From Staphylococcus sp. MI 10-1553 (lineage in GTDB: Bacteria; Bacillota; Bacilli; Staphylococcales; Staphylococcaceae), in assembly GCF_010365305.1 (NCBI RefSeq), contig NZ_CP048279.1, positions 1,302,001 through 1,366,000 of the forward strand: a stretch of DNA of 64,000 nucleotides. The letters are read 5' to 3'. Below, piece after piece: positions 24,154 to 34,095 of this stretch. The translations under genes and the position numbers were made by a program. The notes beneath the pieces were generated by a model. It was not told where the DNA came from. It made no database searches and worked only from the letters and a program-made list of their open reading frames with translations. Positions within the stretch are counted from its first letter, which is position 1. The number at the start of each line of letters is the position of its first letter.

Positions 24154-25410
24154 TTATTCTGCAAGGCCGGCGAAATAGCCTGCGACGAAGCCTGTGACAA
24201 GGGCACTCGTAATATTGTAACCGCCCGTATATCCATGAATATCCAATACTTCACCACATAAATACAGACCAGGTGTGATTTTAGATTCCATAGTTGTTGG
24301 AACGATTTCTTTGATTGAAACGCCACCACCAGTCACGAAAGCTTTTTCTAACGGTAACGTGCCGTAAACTTCGAAAGTAAATGCTTTGAATTGATGTGCG
24401 AGTGTACTGAGTTGTTGTGCGCTGATATGATGATACGTCGTTTCAAATGGAATATTTGTACTTTCAATCATGAGTGTTAAGTAGCGTTCTTCAATCAAAC
24501 CTTTTAGTGCATTTTTAATATGTTTATCGGGCTGTGATTTGAGCTGTTTCGTGATTTTTTGTTTGAGTTCTTCTTCATTGATTTCGGGAAAGGCATCAAT
24601 TTGCATTTGAATGTTTTGTTGTTTCTGACTTTTTTGCTCTTGATAAATAAATTGACTACATCTCAATGCAGCAGGCCCACTAATACCGAAATGCGTGAAT
24701 AGCATGTCCATTTGGTGGGTAATACGTTTTTTGCCATTTTTCTTTAAGACGGATAGGCCGACATTTTTTAAACTCAAACCTTTAAGTGACTGATTTTTAA
24801 TAAATGGTGCGTTAGATTTAATCGGAACTTCTGTAGGGAACAGTTCTGTGATGTAATGGCCTAATGATTGTGCAAATCGATAGCCATCACCCGTTGAACC
24901 GGTTTGGGGGACACTTGTGCCACCAGTCGCAATGATGACTGTTTTTGCTTCATACGTATCACCATTTTGGAGTTGTACTTGAAAATGGTCTGCATCAACT
25001 TTTTTCACGTCTACGACAGTTTGTTCTTCTTTTACTGTAACGTCATTTTGTTTCAATTCACAGATCAATGCATCGAGTACATCTTGTGACTGATTTGATA
25101 CAGGAAACATACGGCCATGATCTTCCTCTTTTAATGCAACACCACGCGATTCAAAAAATTCGATAATAGATTGGTTATCGAAAATTGAAAAAGGACTGTA
25201 TAAAAATTTTCCATTTCCAGGGATGTGTTTGATAATTTCAGCATAAGGCAAGTTATTAGTCACATTACAACGACCACCGCCGGATATTTTTAATTTACGA
25301 CCTAAGCCTTTCTTTTTTTCTAATAGGAGTACGGATTGCCCGTTTTGACTTGATGAAATGGCAGCCATTAATCCACTCGGTCCGCCACCGATCACAATTG
25401 TTTGATACAT
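24154..25410 (-). CDS. FAD-dependent oxidoreductase of the HI0933/YhiN family
   Basis: 418 residues. The N-terminal FAD motif is IVIGGGPSGLMAAISSSQNG, followed by GRKLKISGGGRCNVTNN, the family hallmark. Further marks are VIIATGGTSVPQTGSTGDGY and the C-terminal GVSIKEI..GLYLCGEVLDIHGYTGGYNIT block, where FAD meets the active site. The reaction is unknown across the family. ATG at 25410 follows a weak AAGGGG ribosome site. It is divergent from murJ. Confidence 0.88.
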   Translation of the reverse strand: MYQTIVIGGGPSGLMAAISSSQNGQSVLLLEKKKGLGRKLKISGGGRCNVTNNLPYAEIIKHIPGNGKFLYSPFSIFDNQSIIEFFESRGVALKEEDHGRMFPVSNQSQDVLDALICELKQNDVTVKEEQTVVDVKKVDADHFQVQLQNGDTYEAKTVIIATGGTSVPQTGSTGDGYRFAQSLGHYITELFPTEVPIKSNAPFIKNQSLKGLSLKNVGLSVLKKNGKKRITHQMDMLFTHFGISGPAALRCSQFIYQEQKSQKQQNIQMQIDAFPEINEEELKQKITKQLKSQPDKHIKNALKGLIEERYLTLMIESTNIPFETTYHHISAQQLSTLAHQFKAFTFEVYGTLPLEKAFVTGGGVSIKEIVPTTMESKITPGLYLCGEVLDIHGYTGGYNITSALVTGFVAGYFAGLAE

Positions 25411-25526
25411 TTTATAAAAACCCCTTAAAATTGATATTTTGATTTTAACATATTCTCAATCAGTGTATAATATCCGTATTGTGTTATAATTAAATCTTGA
25501 AAAAATGTAGAGTAGGTAGGTTATCT

Positions 25527-27161
25527 ATGAGTGAAAACAAGGAATTAGTAAGGGGAACCTTTTTACTAACTTTAAGTATTTTAATTACAAAAGTTTTAGG
25601 AATTATTTACATTATTCCGTTTTACCAAATCATAGGAGGCGCAGATAATCTTGCACCTTTTAACTATGCTTATGGACCATACAATGTTGCGATAGCTGTT
25701 GCCACTGCGGGTGTGCCTCTTGCGGCGTCGAAATACGTTGCGAAATACAATACATTAGGCGCATATCGTGTTAGTCAAAAACTGTATAAATCAAGCTTTA
25801 TCGTGATGAGTATCACAGGAATATTAGGCTTTGTCGTTTTATATCTCTTGTCTCCGATGATTGCGTCAGTAACGATTGCCCATAATATGGATAAAAATGC
25901 GGGTTGGACAGTCGATCAAATTACTGCCATCATTCGTACGATTAGCTTTGTTGTCATTTTTATCCCAGTGTTAGCAACTTGGCGAGGAGTGTTCCAAGGT
26001 TACAAATCGATGGGACCTACAGCCTTATCAGAAGTTACTGAACAAATTGGACGTATCATTTTCATTTTAGTCGGCAGCTATCTCGTATTAAATGTCTTTA
26101 ATGGCTCTGTATTATTAGCGAATGGTATTGCGACGTTCGGTGCTGCAATTGGTGCGATTGCAGGTATCTTGACGCTTTGGTGGTATTGGATTAAGCGTCG
26201 TCGTGGCATACAGGAAATGGTTGCTCATGATATGACAGGGATTGATGTGTCATATTCGAAAATGTACAAAGAAATTCTCTCGTACAGTATTCCGTTCGTC
26301 ATTGTAAGTCTTAACTTCCCACTGTTTATGATTGTGGACCAATTGACGCATAATAATGCATTATCTATAGTAGGTGTGGAAACAAGTTTACAAGGTACGT
26401 TCTTTACGATGCTCAATATGACAACGAACAAAATTGTTATGATTCCAACGTCTTTAGCGGCTGGATTTGCGATTAGTTTAATTCCATTTATCACTAAAAC
26501 ATACGAAAAGGGCGATTATGTTGAAATGCATCGTCAAATTCGCACGGCATTAGGTGTATTGATGTACATTACAGTGCCGGCAAGTTTAGGGATTATGGCA
26601 TTAGCTGTTCCACTATATACGGTGTTTTATGAATACAGTATGGATGGTAGCCGTCTGTTGTTCTACTATGCACCTGTCGCTATTTTGATTTCACTATTGA
26701 GTGTAACGGCATCGATGTTACAAGGTATTGATAAGCAAAAATTAACAGTGTTCGTCATTGTCGGTTCAGTAGTGTTGAAATTAATTTTAAACATGCCTTT
26801 AATTATTATGTTTGAAACAGCTGGTGCGATTTTAAGTACAGCGATTGCATTAACTTTTGCGATTGTATGTAACTTTTTCATTCTTAAAAAATACGCACGC
26901 TTCAAATTTAACGAAACGATTATCGATGTATGTAAAATCTTATTATATAGCTTTATTATGATGATTTTTGTTGAAGTCATTTATTTTGGTTTGCAATTCG
27001 TGATTTCACCAGCAAGTCACGTCGGCGCATTGATCATTACAGTCATTTGTGCAATCGTGGGTGTCATTATTTATGCAGTATTAACAATGAAAACACGTTT
27101 GGCAGATAAGTTTTTAGGCGAGATTCCAAACAAAATTAGACGTAAAGTGAGCTTTTTATAA
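25527..27161 (+). CDS. murJ: Lipid II flippase MurJ (YtgP/SAV1754 type)
   Basis: Flips undecaprenyl-linked peptidoglycan precursor across the membrane. 544 residues with about 14 membrane helices of the MOP superfamily. The N-terminal stretch ending GTFLLTLSILITKVLGIIYIIPFY and the early 'AVATAGVPLAASKYVAKYN' fit the YtgP group; SAV1754 of S. aureus is the essential MurJ and the order with leuS and pepV is the same (recalled). The start is the ATG at 25527 with AGGTAGG upstream; ten upstream in-frame residues lack a ribosome site. Its TAA overlaps the ATG of the pseudouridine synthase gene by one base, implying translational coupling. Confidence 0.87.
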   Translation: MSENKELVRGTFLLTLSILITKVLGIIYIIPFYQIIGGADNLAPFNYAYGPYNVAIAVATAGVPLAASKYVAKYNTLGAYRVSQKLYKSSFIVMSITGILGFVVLYLLSPMIASVTIAHNMDKNAGWTVDQITAIIRTISFVVIFIPVLATWRGVFQGYKSMGPTALSEVTEQIGRIIFILVGSYLVLNVFNGSVLLANGIATFGAAIGAIAGILTLWWYWIKRRRGIQEMVAHDMTGIDVSYSKMYKEILSYSIPFVIVSLNFPLFMIVDQLTHNNALSIVGVETSLQGTFFTMLNMTTNKIVMIPTSLAAGFAISLIPFITKTYEKGDYVEMHRQIRTALGVLMYITVPASLGIMALAVPLYTVFYEYSMDGSRLLFYYAPVAILISLLSVTASMLQGIDKQKLTVFVIVGSVVLKLILNMPLIIMFETAGAILSTAIALTFAIVCNFFILKKYARFKFNETIIDVCKILLYSFIMMIFVEVIYFGLQFVISPASHVGALIITVICAIVGVIIYAVLTMKTRLADKFLGEIPNKIRRKVSFL

Positions 27162-27859
27162 TGCGTATTGATAAATTTTTAGCGCAAATGGGTGTCGGTA
27201 CACGCACAGAAGTTAAAGCGCTGTTGAAAAAAGGTCGTGTATTGCATAATGGCGTGAAAATCAAATCTGCTAAAACACAAATTGATTCAGAGCATGATGT
27301 TGTCGAAGTGGATGGTCAATTTATTGCTTATGAACCGTTTGTGTATTTGATGATGAATAAACCGCAAAACTTCATATCTGCAACGGTGGATGATCAACAT
27401 CAAACAGTGATTGATTTAATTGAAGACTACCAACATTTAGACTTATTTCCAGTTGGACGTCTTGATAAAGATACAGAAGGGCTTTTGTTAATTACGAATG
27501 ATGGTCAATTTAACCATGAGTTGATGAGTCCGAATAAGCATGTGTCGAAAACGTATTGGGTTAAAGCGAAGTATGCATTAAAAGCAAGTGATCCAAAACG
27601 TTTTGAAGAAGGCATCACATTAAAAGAGGGGCAACTACAACCTGCACATCTTGAAATTTTGGATGAGCCAACGACTGCATTCGTCACGATTCAAGAAGGG
27701 AAGTATCATCAAGTGAAGCGGATGTTTCACGCGATTGATAATGATGTTGTCGCGCTAAAAAGAATGTCTATTGGTGCGCTTACGTTAGATTCATCGTTAC
27801 AGCCAGGTGCTTATCGACCTTTAACAGAAGACGAGCTGAAATTGCTGAATTATCGTTAA
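27161..27859 (+). CDS. 16S/23S rRNA pseudouridine synthase (RsuA/RluB family)
   Basis: 232 residues. An N-terminal S4 RNA-binding domain (MRIDKFLAQMGVGTRTEVKALLKKGRV-type) is followed by the catalytic domain, with the nucleophilic Asp in VGRLDKDTEGLLLITND. Late block: EGKYHQVKRMFHAI. RsuA modifies 16S U516 in E. coli; the exact target in staphylococci is not settled by sequence. It starts on the last base of the murJ stop codon. Confidence 0.9.
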   Translation: MRIDKFLAQMGVGTRTEVKALLKKGRVLHNGVKIKSAKTQIDSEHDVVEVDGQFIAYEPFVYLMMNKPQNFISATVDDQHQTVIDLIEDYQHLDLFPVGRLDKDTEGLLLITNDGQFNHELMSPNKHVSKTYWVKAKYALKASDPKRFEEGITLKEGQLQPAHLEILDEPTTAFVTIQEGKYHQVKRMFHAIDNDVVALKRMSIGALTLDSSLQPGAYRPLTEDELKLLNYR

Positions 27860-27942
27860 TTGTTCAAATATTTAAATGAAAAAGGTTTAACTTGTTCATC
27901 TGCCGGGTAACCTTACATTAAAAGTATTTGAGGTGATTAAAG

Positions 27943-28341
27943 ATGGCAAAATCAGGAAAACTGTTTAAAGCGATTCTTGGTATTGGAGGTGCAGTGGCAG
28001 CCGTTGTACTTTCAAATAAACAAAACCGTGAAAACTTGAAGCAAGAATATCAAAAATATAAAGAAAATCCGGAAGACTACAAAAAACGCGCACAAGAAAA
28101 AGCAGCACAAGTGAGTGAGGCTGCAACGCAAGAGTTTAATAAAGTGAAAGAAGATCCAAAAGCTTATATTAACAAAGCGAAACAAGATCCGAAATCATTT
28201 ATTAACGAGAAAAAAGAACGGTTATTGAACGGTGAACAACGTGATAACTTAGATGATAGAGAAGCGTTGTTTGATGATGAAGGCGGCGGAGATCCTTCAC
28301 ACAATTTACATGTTGTGCGTGATAATGAACCGAATAAGTAA
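27943..28341 (+). CDS. YtxH-like small membrane-anchored protein
   Basis: 132 residues. A short N-terminal hydrophobic stretch with glycine (FKAILGIGGAVAAVVLSN, about residues 8-25) resembles the YtxH anchor, followed by a highly charged helical region with repeated KEDPKAYINKAKQDPKSFIN units and an acidic C-terminus. Similar proteins are general-stress proteins in bacilli. GAGGTGATT precedes the ATG at 27943. Function unknown; a terminator follows. Confidence 0.72.
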   Translation: MAKSGKLFKAILGIGGAVAAVVLSNKQNRENLKQEYQKYKENPEDYKKRAQEKAAQVSEAATQEFNKVKEDPKAYINKAKQDPKSFINEKKERLLNGEQRDNLDDREALFDDEGGGDPSHNLHVVRDNEPNK

Positions 28342-28348
28342 TCATTTT

Positions 28349-28397
28349 AAAACCAGACGTTAAGGTGTCATGCTGATGACCTTAGCATCTGGTTTTT
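28349..28397 (+). terminator. Terminator after YtxH-like gene
   Basis: AAACCAGACGTTAAGGT pairs with ACCTTAGCATCTGGTTT around a short loop, ending in a T run. Confidence 0.82.
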
Positions 28398-28676
28398 AAT
28401 TTGTGAGCGATTTTTTTACTTCATATGTCGCTGTAACGTATTTCTTCTTGCTGCATATTGACGTCTATCTCAACGTATCTATTAGGATTTTATCCATATG
28501 CTTGATGTTTTTTATGATAATATTAAAAGAATTTCCATGAGTTAATCGATATTTTAAAACGAAGGACAACATTTTGTTAGAAAGATTAAAAAAGTGTACA
28601 GAAATATTACTGTTGTTTAATGGATAATTCATGTAAAATAAGAAATACAATCATGAAAAAAAGGATGTTGATCAGC

Positions 28677-30086
28677 ATGTGGAGAGAAAAAGTACAAGAA
28701 TATGAAACGCAAATGATCGAAGACTTAAAAGGACTTTTAGCTATCAAATCAGTCCGCAATGATGCAGAAGCTACTGAAGACGCGCCAGTGGGTCCAGGTC
28801 CTAAGGCAGCACTTGAATATATGTATCAGTTAGCTGAGCGCGATGGATTTAATACATTTGATACTGATCATTTAGCTGGCCGTATCGAGATCGGTAAAGG
28901 TGAAAAACTTTTTGGTATTTTAGGTCATGTTGATGTTGTGCCAGCGGGTGATGGTTGGGATTCAGATCCATTTGACCCTGTTGAAACGGACGACCGTATT
29001 ATTGCACGCGGAACATTGGATGACAAAGGACCTACAATCGCAGCTTATTATGCGGTAAAAATTCTTAATGATATGAATGTAGATTGGAAAAAGAGAATAC
29101 ATATTATTATCGGAACAGATGAAGAGTCTGAATGGAAATGTACAGAACGTTATTTCAAAACTGAAGAAATGCCGACGATTGGTATTGCACCTGATGCGGA
29201 ATTCCCACTGATTCATGGTGAAAAAGGGATTACAACATTTACGATTAAACAGCAAACTTTAACGTTAGACGATGATGAACCTGAAATCGAATTGAAGCAG
29301 TTTGTTTCTGGTGAACGTTTCAACATGGTGCCAGACGTTGCCAATGCGGATATTTTAGTGAAAGAAAATATGACTGATACGATTCAACGTTTTGAAGCAT
29401 TTTTATCAGAACATCAATTAGAAGGACAACACGAAATTGATAGTGGCATTTTGAAATTAACTGTTTTTGGTAAGGCTGTACATGGTATGGATCCATCTAT
29501 TGGTGTGAATGCCGGTTTATTTTTAATTCATTTCTTAAACACGTTAAATTTAAATCAATCTGCACAATCATGGACAGCTTTTGGTGAAAAATACTTATTT
29601 GATTCTCACTTTGGCGAAAAAATGGGCATGAAATTCCATTCAGATTCGATGGGCGATGTAACGACAAATATCGGTGTTATTCGCTATGACATAGATGAAG
29701 GTGGTTCGTTCGGTATTAATTTACGTTATCCAGAAGGTTTTGATTTTGACCGCGCCATCAATGACTTTACTGCCGAAATTCAAGCATTAGGTTTTGACAT
29801 TGAAGGCCTTAAAGTACAAACACCTCATTTTGTGAATCCTGAAGATCCATTTGTTCAAAAATTGTTAACAGCTTATCGCAACCAAACGGGAGATATGCGC
29901 CCATCATTTACGATTGGCGGAGGGACTTATGCCCGCAATTTAGACAAAGGTGTCGCGTTCGGTGCGATGTTTGAGGACTCTGAAGATTTAATGCACCAAA
30001 AAAATGAATACATCACGAAAAAACAACTATTTAACGCAACGAGCATCTATTTAGAAGCGATTTATGCGGTTTGTGTGGAGGGATAA
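28677..30086 (+). CDS. pepV: Dipeptidase PepV
   Basis: Zinc dipeptidase of the M20 family that hydrolyses dipeptides in the cytosol. 469 residues. Metal and catalytic residues lie in [12 protein letters not shown] (His, Asp), DDKGP (Asp) and [11 protein letters not shown] (two Glu), with the final metal His in the C-terminal [12 protein letters not shown] block. The start is the ATG of [10 protein letters not shown], which fits the recalled S. aureus N-terminus; AAAAAAGGATG is 11 bases upstream. In-frame extensions to 28620 lack a ribosome site. dat follows after three bases, as in S. aureus, where the pair supports D-amino acid and peptide turnover. Confidence 0.94.
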   Translation: MWREKVQEYETQMIEDLKGLLAIKSVRNDAEATEDAPVGPGPKAALEYMYQLAERDGFNTFDTDHLAGRIEIGKGEKLFGILGHVDVVPAGDGWDSDPFDPVETDDRIIARGTLDDKGPTIAAYYAVKILNDMNVDWKKRIHIIIGTDEESEWKCTERYFKTEEMPTIGIAPDAEFPLIHGEKGITTFTIKQQTLTLDDDEPEIELKQFVSGERFNMVPDVANADILVKENMTDTIQRFEAFLSEHQLEGQHEIDSGILKLTVFGKAVHGMDPSIGVNAGLFLIHFLNTLNLNQSAQSWTAFGEKYLFDSHFGEKMGMKFHSDSMGDVTTNIGVIRYDIDEGGSFGINLRYPEGFDFDRAINDFTAEIQALGFDIEGLKVQTPHFVNPEDPFVQKLLTAYRNQTGDMRPSFTIGGGTYARNLDKGVAFGAMFEDSEDLMHQKNEYITKKQLFNATSIYLEAIYAVCVEG

Positions 30087-30089
30087 ATT

Positions 30090-30938
30090 ATGACAAAAGT
30101 ACTGATTAATGAAAGTTTTGTAGAAGAAAGCGAGGCAAAAGTCGCTTTTAATGACCGTGGATACAATTTTGGAGACGGTATTTATGAATATGTACGTATT
30201 TATGACAACAAGTTATTTACAGCTAAAGAACACTTCGAACGTTTATTACGCAGTGCGAACGAAATCGGTTTAGAATTGAATTACACAGTGGAATCATTGA
30301 CGGAACTTGTCCGTGAACTCGCACAAGTGAACGATGTGATAAATGGTGGGGTATATATGCAAGTAACGCGTGGTGCTGCACCGCGTGACCATGCTTTTCC
30401 AACGCCATCAGTAGAACCTGTATTAACAGCTTTCGTGAAATCATACGATCGTCCGTTTAAAGCGCTTGAAGAGGGTGTGTCAGTCGTTACTACGGATGAT
30501 ATTCGTTGGTTGCGTTGCGATATTAAAAGTTTAAACTTATTAGGTAACGTATTAGCGAAAGAATATGCGACAAAATACAATGCGACTGAAGCGGTTCAAC
30601 ATCGTGATGGTACGGTGACAGAGGGTGCTTCAAGTAATGTTTATGCGATTAAAGATGGTGTCGTATACACACATCCAGCGAACAATTTAATTTTAAACGG
30701 GATTACACGTCAAGTGATTAAATGGATTTGTGATGATGAGCAAATTACATTTAAAGACGAAGCATTCTCATTAGCATTTTTGAAGGACGCTGATGAAGTG
30801 ATCATTTCAAGTACGTCTGCCGAAGTAATGCCAGTCGTTAAAATCGATGGTGAACTGGTTAAGGACGGTAAAGTGGGGCCGATTACAAGACGTTTACAAG
30901 AAGGTTTTGAAAGATACATTCGTTCACATTCACACTAA
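30090..30938 (+). CDS. dat: D-alanine aminotransferase
   Basis: PLP enzyme that interconverts D-alanine and D-glutamate, feeding peptidoglycan synthesis. 282 residues, class IV fold. The PLP lysine is Lys146 in [15 protein letters not shown]. The [12 protein letters not shown] stretch and the [13 protein letters not shown] cofactor block are diagnostic. The ribosome site lies in the end of pepV (GGAGGG just before its stop), so translation is coupled. No terminator comes directly after; a hairpin lies at 31113. Confidence 0.95.
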   Translation: MTKVLINESFVEESEAKVAFNDRGYNFGDGIYEYVRIYDNKLFTAKEHFERLLRSANEIGLELNYTVESLTELVRELAQVNDVINGGVYMQVTRGAAPRDHAFPTPSVEPVLTAFVKSYDRPFKALEEGVSVVTTDDIRWLRCDIKSLNLLGNVLAKEYATKYNATEAVQHRDGTVTEGASSNVYAIKDGVVYTHPANNLILNGITRQVIKWICDDEQITFKDEAFSLAFLKDADEVIISSTSAEVMPVVKIDGELVKDGKVGPITRRLQEGFERYIRSHSH

Positions 30939-31112
30939 ATAGGGTGATTTGACAGTATTATGAAGAGTTTGTGAAACTTTCAAAACGGATAAAGGTAAAA
31001 AGTCACATTTTGTGTTTCATTTTTGGTTGAAAAAAAGGCTCAATAATTATAAAATCTTAAATGAGTGCAAAACATGAACGTGAATTTAAAATCATTGAAA
31101 AATGATTTAAAT

Positions 31113-31145
31113 ATGGCTCTTGAAAAAATTTCATGAGCCTTTTCT
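31113..31145 (+). terminator. Terminator after pepV-dat
   Basis: GGCTCTTGAAA pairs with TTTCATGAGCC, followed by TTTT, 175 bases after dat. Confidence 0.75.
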
Positions 31146-31169
31146 ATTTGAAAGTGAGGTGAGCGAGTT

Positions 31170-31961
31170 GTGGAGCAGTTTTATCAGTTAGGATGGACGC
31201 TTGACTCGGCTGGTGGTGCATCTGGTGAAGCTTATATGGCTGAGCAAGATGGTCAAAAGTTGTTTTTGAAACGTAATTCCAATCCATTTATCGCTGCATT
31301 ATCAGCAGAAGGCATCGTACCTAAGCTGGTTTGGACGAAACGTATCGAAACAGGCGAAGTTGTGACGGCCCAACATTGGAAAAATGGGCGTGAACTTGAA
31401 TCGCAAGAAATGGCCCAAGATCGTGTGGCACATTTGTTGAAAAAAATTCATCAGTCAAAACCATTGTTAACGATGTTGAAGCGTATGGAGATGGCGCCTA
31501 TCACCCCTGAAATTATGTTGCATAAAATTAATGCCTCATTGTCTCGTGATGTGTTGACGCATCATATCGTGAGAAAGGCTTTAACGTATCTTGAAGACCA
31601 TATGCCGGAGTTTGATCCTCGTTTTTATACGGTTGTTCACGGTGATGTCAATCATAATAACTGGCTTTTATCAGATAAAGATGAACTCTTTCTTGTCGAT
31701 TGGGAAGGCGCGATGATTGCTGACCCTGCCATTGACATCGGTATGCTGCTCTACAACTACGTGCCTGAAACGCAATGGTCGAGTTGGTTTGACACGTATG
31801 AAGTGAAAGAAACGATGAATTTAAAAAAACGTATGAAATGGTATACGGTGATTCAGTCTATTGGTATGATTCAGTGGAACGAAGAGCATAAACGTTATAA
31901 AGATATGAATACTTGGCTCAAATTCTTAAATGAAGTCATGAAGAGTAATGTATTTATTTAA
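31170..31961 (+). CDS. ytmP: Aminoglycoside-phosphotransferase-like kinase (YtmP)
   Basis: 263 residues of the APH/choline kinase fold. The catalytic loop is VVHGDVNHNNWLL, with the metal site in LVDWEGAMIADPAIDI. The physiological substrate is unknown; related proteins phosphorylate small hydroxyl compounds, and its fixed place before trmB in bacilli suggests a housekeeping role. GTG at 31170 follows GAGGTGA with seven spacer bases. Confidence 0.84.
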   Translation: MEQFYQLGWTLDSAGGASGEAYMAEQDGQKLFLKRNSNPFIAALSAEGIVPKLVWTKRIETGEVVTAQHWKNGRELESQEMAQDRVAHLLKKIHQSKPLLTMLKRMEMAPITPEIMLHKINASLSRDVLTHHIVRKALTYLEDHMPEFDPRFYTVVHGDVNHNNWLLSDKDELFLVDWEGAMIADPAIDIGMLLYNYVPETQWSSWFDTYEVKETMNLKKRMKWYTVIQSIGMIQWNEEHKRYKDMNTWLKFLNEVMKSNVFI

Positions 31962-31976
31962 GGAGTATGAATAATC

Positions 31977-32630
31977 ATGAGAATGAGAAATAAACCGTGG
32001 GCTGAGTCTTACTTAACTGCGCATAACGATATTGTGGATTTAGAAGCAGTGCATGCCCATAAAGTGAGTGAATGGTTTGAACAACAACAGCCGATTCACA
32101 TTGAAGTGGGATCTGGCATGGGTAAGTTTATTACGACGTTAGCTCAGCAAAATCCACATATTAATTATGTTGCCATTGAAAGAGATAAAAATGTGATGAT
32201 TCGCGTGCTGGATAAAGTACGTGAACTCAACTTAACGAATATTAAATTATTATGTAACGATGCGGTCATTTTAACAGACTATTTTCGTCAAGGTGAAGTG
32301 GACCGAATTTATTTAAACTTTTCTGATCCATGGCCGAAAAAACGACATGCCAAACGTCGATTAACGTATCGGACTTTTTTAGCACTCTATCAACAAATCC
32401 TTCGTGAAGATGGCGAGCTTCATTTTAAAACAGATAATCGTGGCTTGTTCGCATACAGCCTTGAAAGTATGTCTCAATTTGGTATGTATTTTACAAAAAT
32501 CAACTTGAATCTCCATCAAGAAGATGAAGGGAGTAATATTCCGACCGAGTATGAACATAAATTTTCTGAAAAAGGGTCACGTATTTATCGAATGGAAGCA
32601 AAATTTCATTCTAAACATACAACCGAATAA
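31977..32630 (+). CDS. trmB: tRNA (guanine46-N7)-methyltransferase TrmB
   Basis: Methylates N7 of G46 in the tRNA variable loop. 217 residues with the SAM motif [11 protein letters not shown] near 40-50 and the TrmB signature [16 protein letters not shown]. The C-terminal [22 protein letters not shown] stretch contains the TEYE family mark. AAGGAG is 11 bases before the ATG at 31977, 15 bases after ytmP. Confidence 0.95.
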   Translation: MRMRNKPWAESYLTAHNDIVDLEAVHAHKVSEWFEQQQPIHIEVGSGMGKFITTLAQQNPHINYVAIERDKNVMIRVLDKVRELNLTNIKLLCNDAVILTDYFRQGEVDRIYLNFSDPWPKKRHAKRRLTYRTFLALYQQILREDGELHFKTDNRGLFAYSLESMSQFGMYFTKINLNLHQEDEGSNIPTEYEHKFSEKGSRIYRMEAKFHSKHTTE

Positions 32631-32632
32631 AT

Positions 32633-32678
32633 TAAAAAGCAATGTGAGTGACTAAAAATCACACCCATTGCTTTTTTG
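32633..32678 (+). terminator. Terminator after trmB
   Basis: AAAAAGCAATGTGAGTG pairs with CACACCCATTGCTTTTT (imperfect middle), ending in six T. Confidence 0.85.
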
Positions 32679-32782
32679 TTGCACTTATTAATGTTAAATG
32701 AACACTTGAGTGCTCAGACTTGAAACGCTACTAAGCTTTCGTTGATAATGGAAATGCGTAAAATGAAATTGAGGTGTTCAAC

Positions 32783-33616
32783 ATGCAATTAGGCAAGTTT
32801 CAAATTGATTCATTAAACGGAGGATTTACACAGATGGACGGCGGGGCTATTTTTGGTGTCGTTCCTAAACCGTTATGGGAACGTCAATATCCAGTGAATG
32901 ATAAGAACCAAGTCCCATTAACGACTTACCCCATACTCATTCGAACTGGAGATAAAAATATTTTAATCGATACAGGGATTGGCAATGGAAAATTAACCGA
33001 AAAGCAATTGCGAAATTACGGTGTACGATATGAATCGGACATTGATGCATCACTCGCACAATTCTCTCTAACACGTGAGGATATTGATATCGTGTTGATG
33101 ACGCATATGCATTTTGATCATGCGACAGGTTTAACAGATGCGAATGGTCAAGCCCAATTTCCTAATGCGTGGCACTATGTTCAACAAGATGAATGGCATG
33201 AATTTATTGCCCCTAATATTCGGAGTCAAGCGACGTATTGGCCGATGAATAGAGGAACATATGAAGCAAAATTGATTCTGTTTGAAGATGACATAGAACC
33301 TTATCCAGGAATTAAAATGAAACATACAGGTGGCCATAGTTTCGGTCATGCAGTCATCGAGATTGAAAGTGAAGGCGAAAAGGCTGTGCATATGGCTGAT
33401 ATTTTAAGTACGACCGCACATCGCAATCCATTATGGGTATCTGCTTATGATGATTATCCTATGCAATCTATCCGTGAAAAAGAGCGACTCACACATTATT
33501 ATGTCGCGCATCAATATTGGTTTTTGTTTTATCACGATGTCCAACATTTTGCGGCGAAATTGAGTCATGACTTAAAAAGTGTCGAAGCGTCTATTTTACG
33601 TGAGAATGTTGATTAA
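32783..33616 (+). CDS. ytnP: Metallo-beta-lactamase fold hydrolase (YtnP-like)
   Basis: 277 residues. The zinc motif MTHMHFDHATGL (HXHXDH) is followed by a later histidine in TGGHSFGHAVIE and an aspartate in VHMADILS, so both metal sites are intact. Homologues in bacilli are called YtnP and some open lactone signals of other bacteria; that function here is inference. The start is the ATG at 32783, six bases from GAGGTG. The in-frame GTG at 32774 lies inside that ribosome site. Confidence 0.83.
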   Translation: MQLGKFQIDSLNGGFTQMDGGAIFGVVPKPLWERQYPVNDKNQVPLTTYPILIRTGDKNILIDTGIGNGKLTEKQLRNYGVRYESDIDASLAQFSLTREDIDIVLMTHMHFDHATGLTDANGQAQFPNAWHYVQQDEWHEFIAPNIRSQATYWPMNRGTYEAKLILFEDDIEPYPGIKMKHTGGHSFGHAVIEIESEGEKAVHMADILSTTAHRNPLWVSAYDDYPMQSIREKERLTHYYVAHQYWFLFYHDVQHFAAKLSHDLKSVEASILRENVD

Positions 33617-33618
33617 AA

Positions 33619-33668
33619 AGAAAGTGAACCAGCATACCACTGTAAATGTGGCTATGCTAGTTCACCTT
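33619..33668. terminator. Bidirectional terminator between convergent genes
   Basis: AAGTGAACCAGCATA pairs with TATGCTAGTTCACCTT; A and T tracts flank both sides, serving ytnP and the minus-strand gene. Confidence 0.8.
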
Positions 33669-33682
33669 TGAGATGAGCAACG

Positions 33683-34000
33683 TTAGATTTCTATAATATC
33701 AATGATTTGGCCATTATATGCATCTGCAATAAATTCATAGTTAAATGTTTTTCCGTGTCGCTCAGCAGTGATGCCGCCTTTATAAACCTCATATTCAATA
33801 CCGAATTTACGATATGTCGTGGGTTCATACAAAATATAAGAACCTGTGACATGTCTGAAATAGCCCTTCACAGATTGGATGACTTTATCAGCTGATATGT
33901 ATTTTTGTTTGTTCATATTCAGCACGTAAAAATAACTTCCTGCTAAAAGGCTAAGGATTAAAATGGGAATCAATAAAGGCCAGTTTTTTTTCGATATCAT
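33683..34000 (-). CDS. Membrane-anchored PepSY-like protein
   Basis: 105 residues with one N-terminal membrane helix (WPLLIPILILSLLAGSYFYVL) and an extracellular domain. The domain ends in GKTFNYEFIADAYNGQIIDIIE, the pattern of a PepSY module, which often modulates proteases or binds wall components. I start at the ATG nine bases from AAGGAG; the upstream ATG three codons earlier touches the ribosome site directly. It is divergent from the M42 peptidase gene. Confidence 0.75.
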   Translation of the reverse strand: MISKKNWPLLIPILILSLLAGSYFYVLNMNKQKYISADKVIQSVKGYFRHVTGSYILYEPTTYRKFGIEYEVYKGGITAERHGKTFNYEFIADAYNGQIIDIIEI

Positions 34001-34095
34001 TTTCCACATCTCCTTGTTGAAGACTTAATTATAGTTTACCACAACAAAGATGATATACTAAGTAAAGAGAATAAAAATTCAGAGGAGTGTGTGTC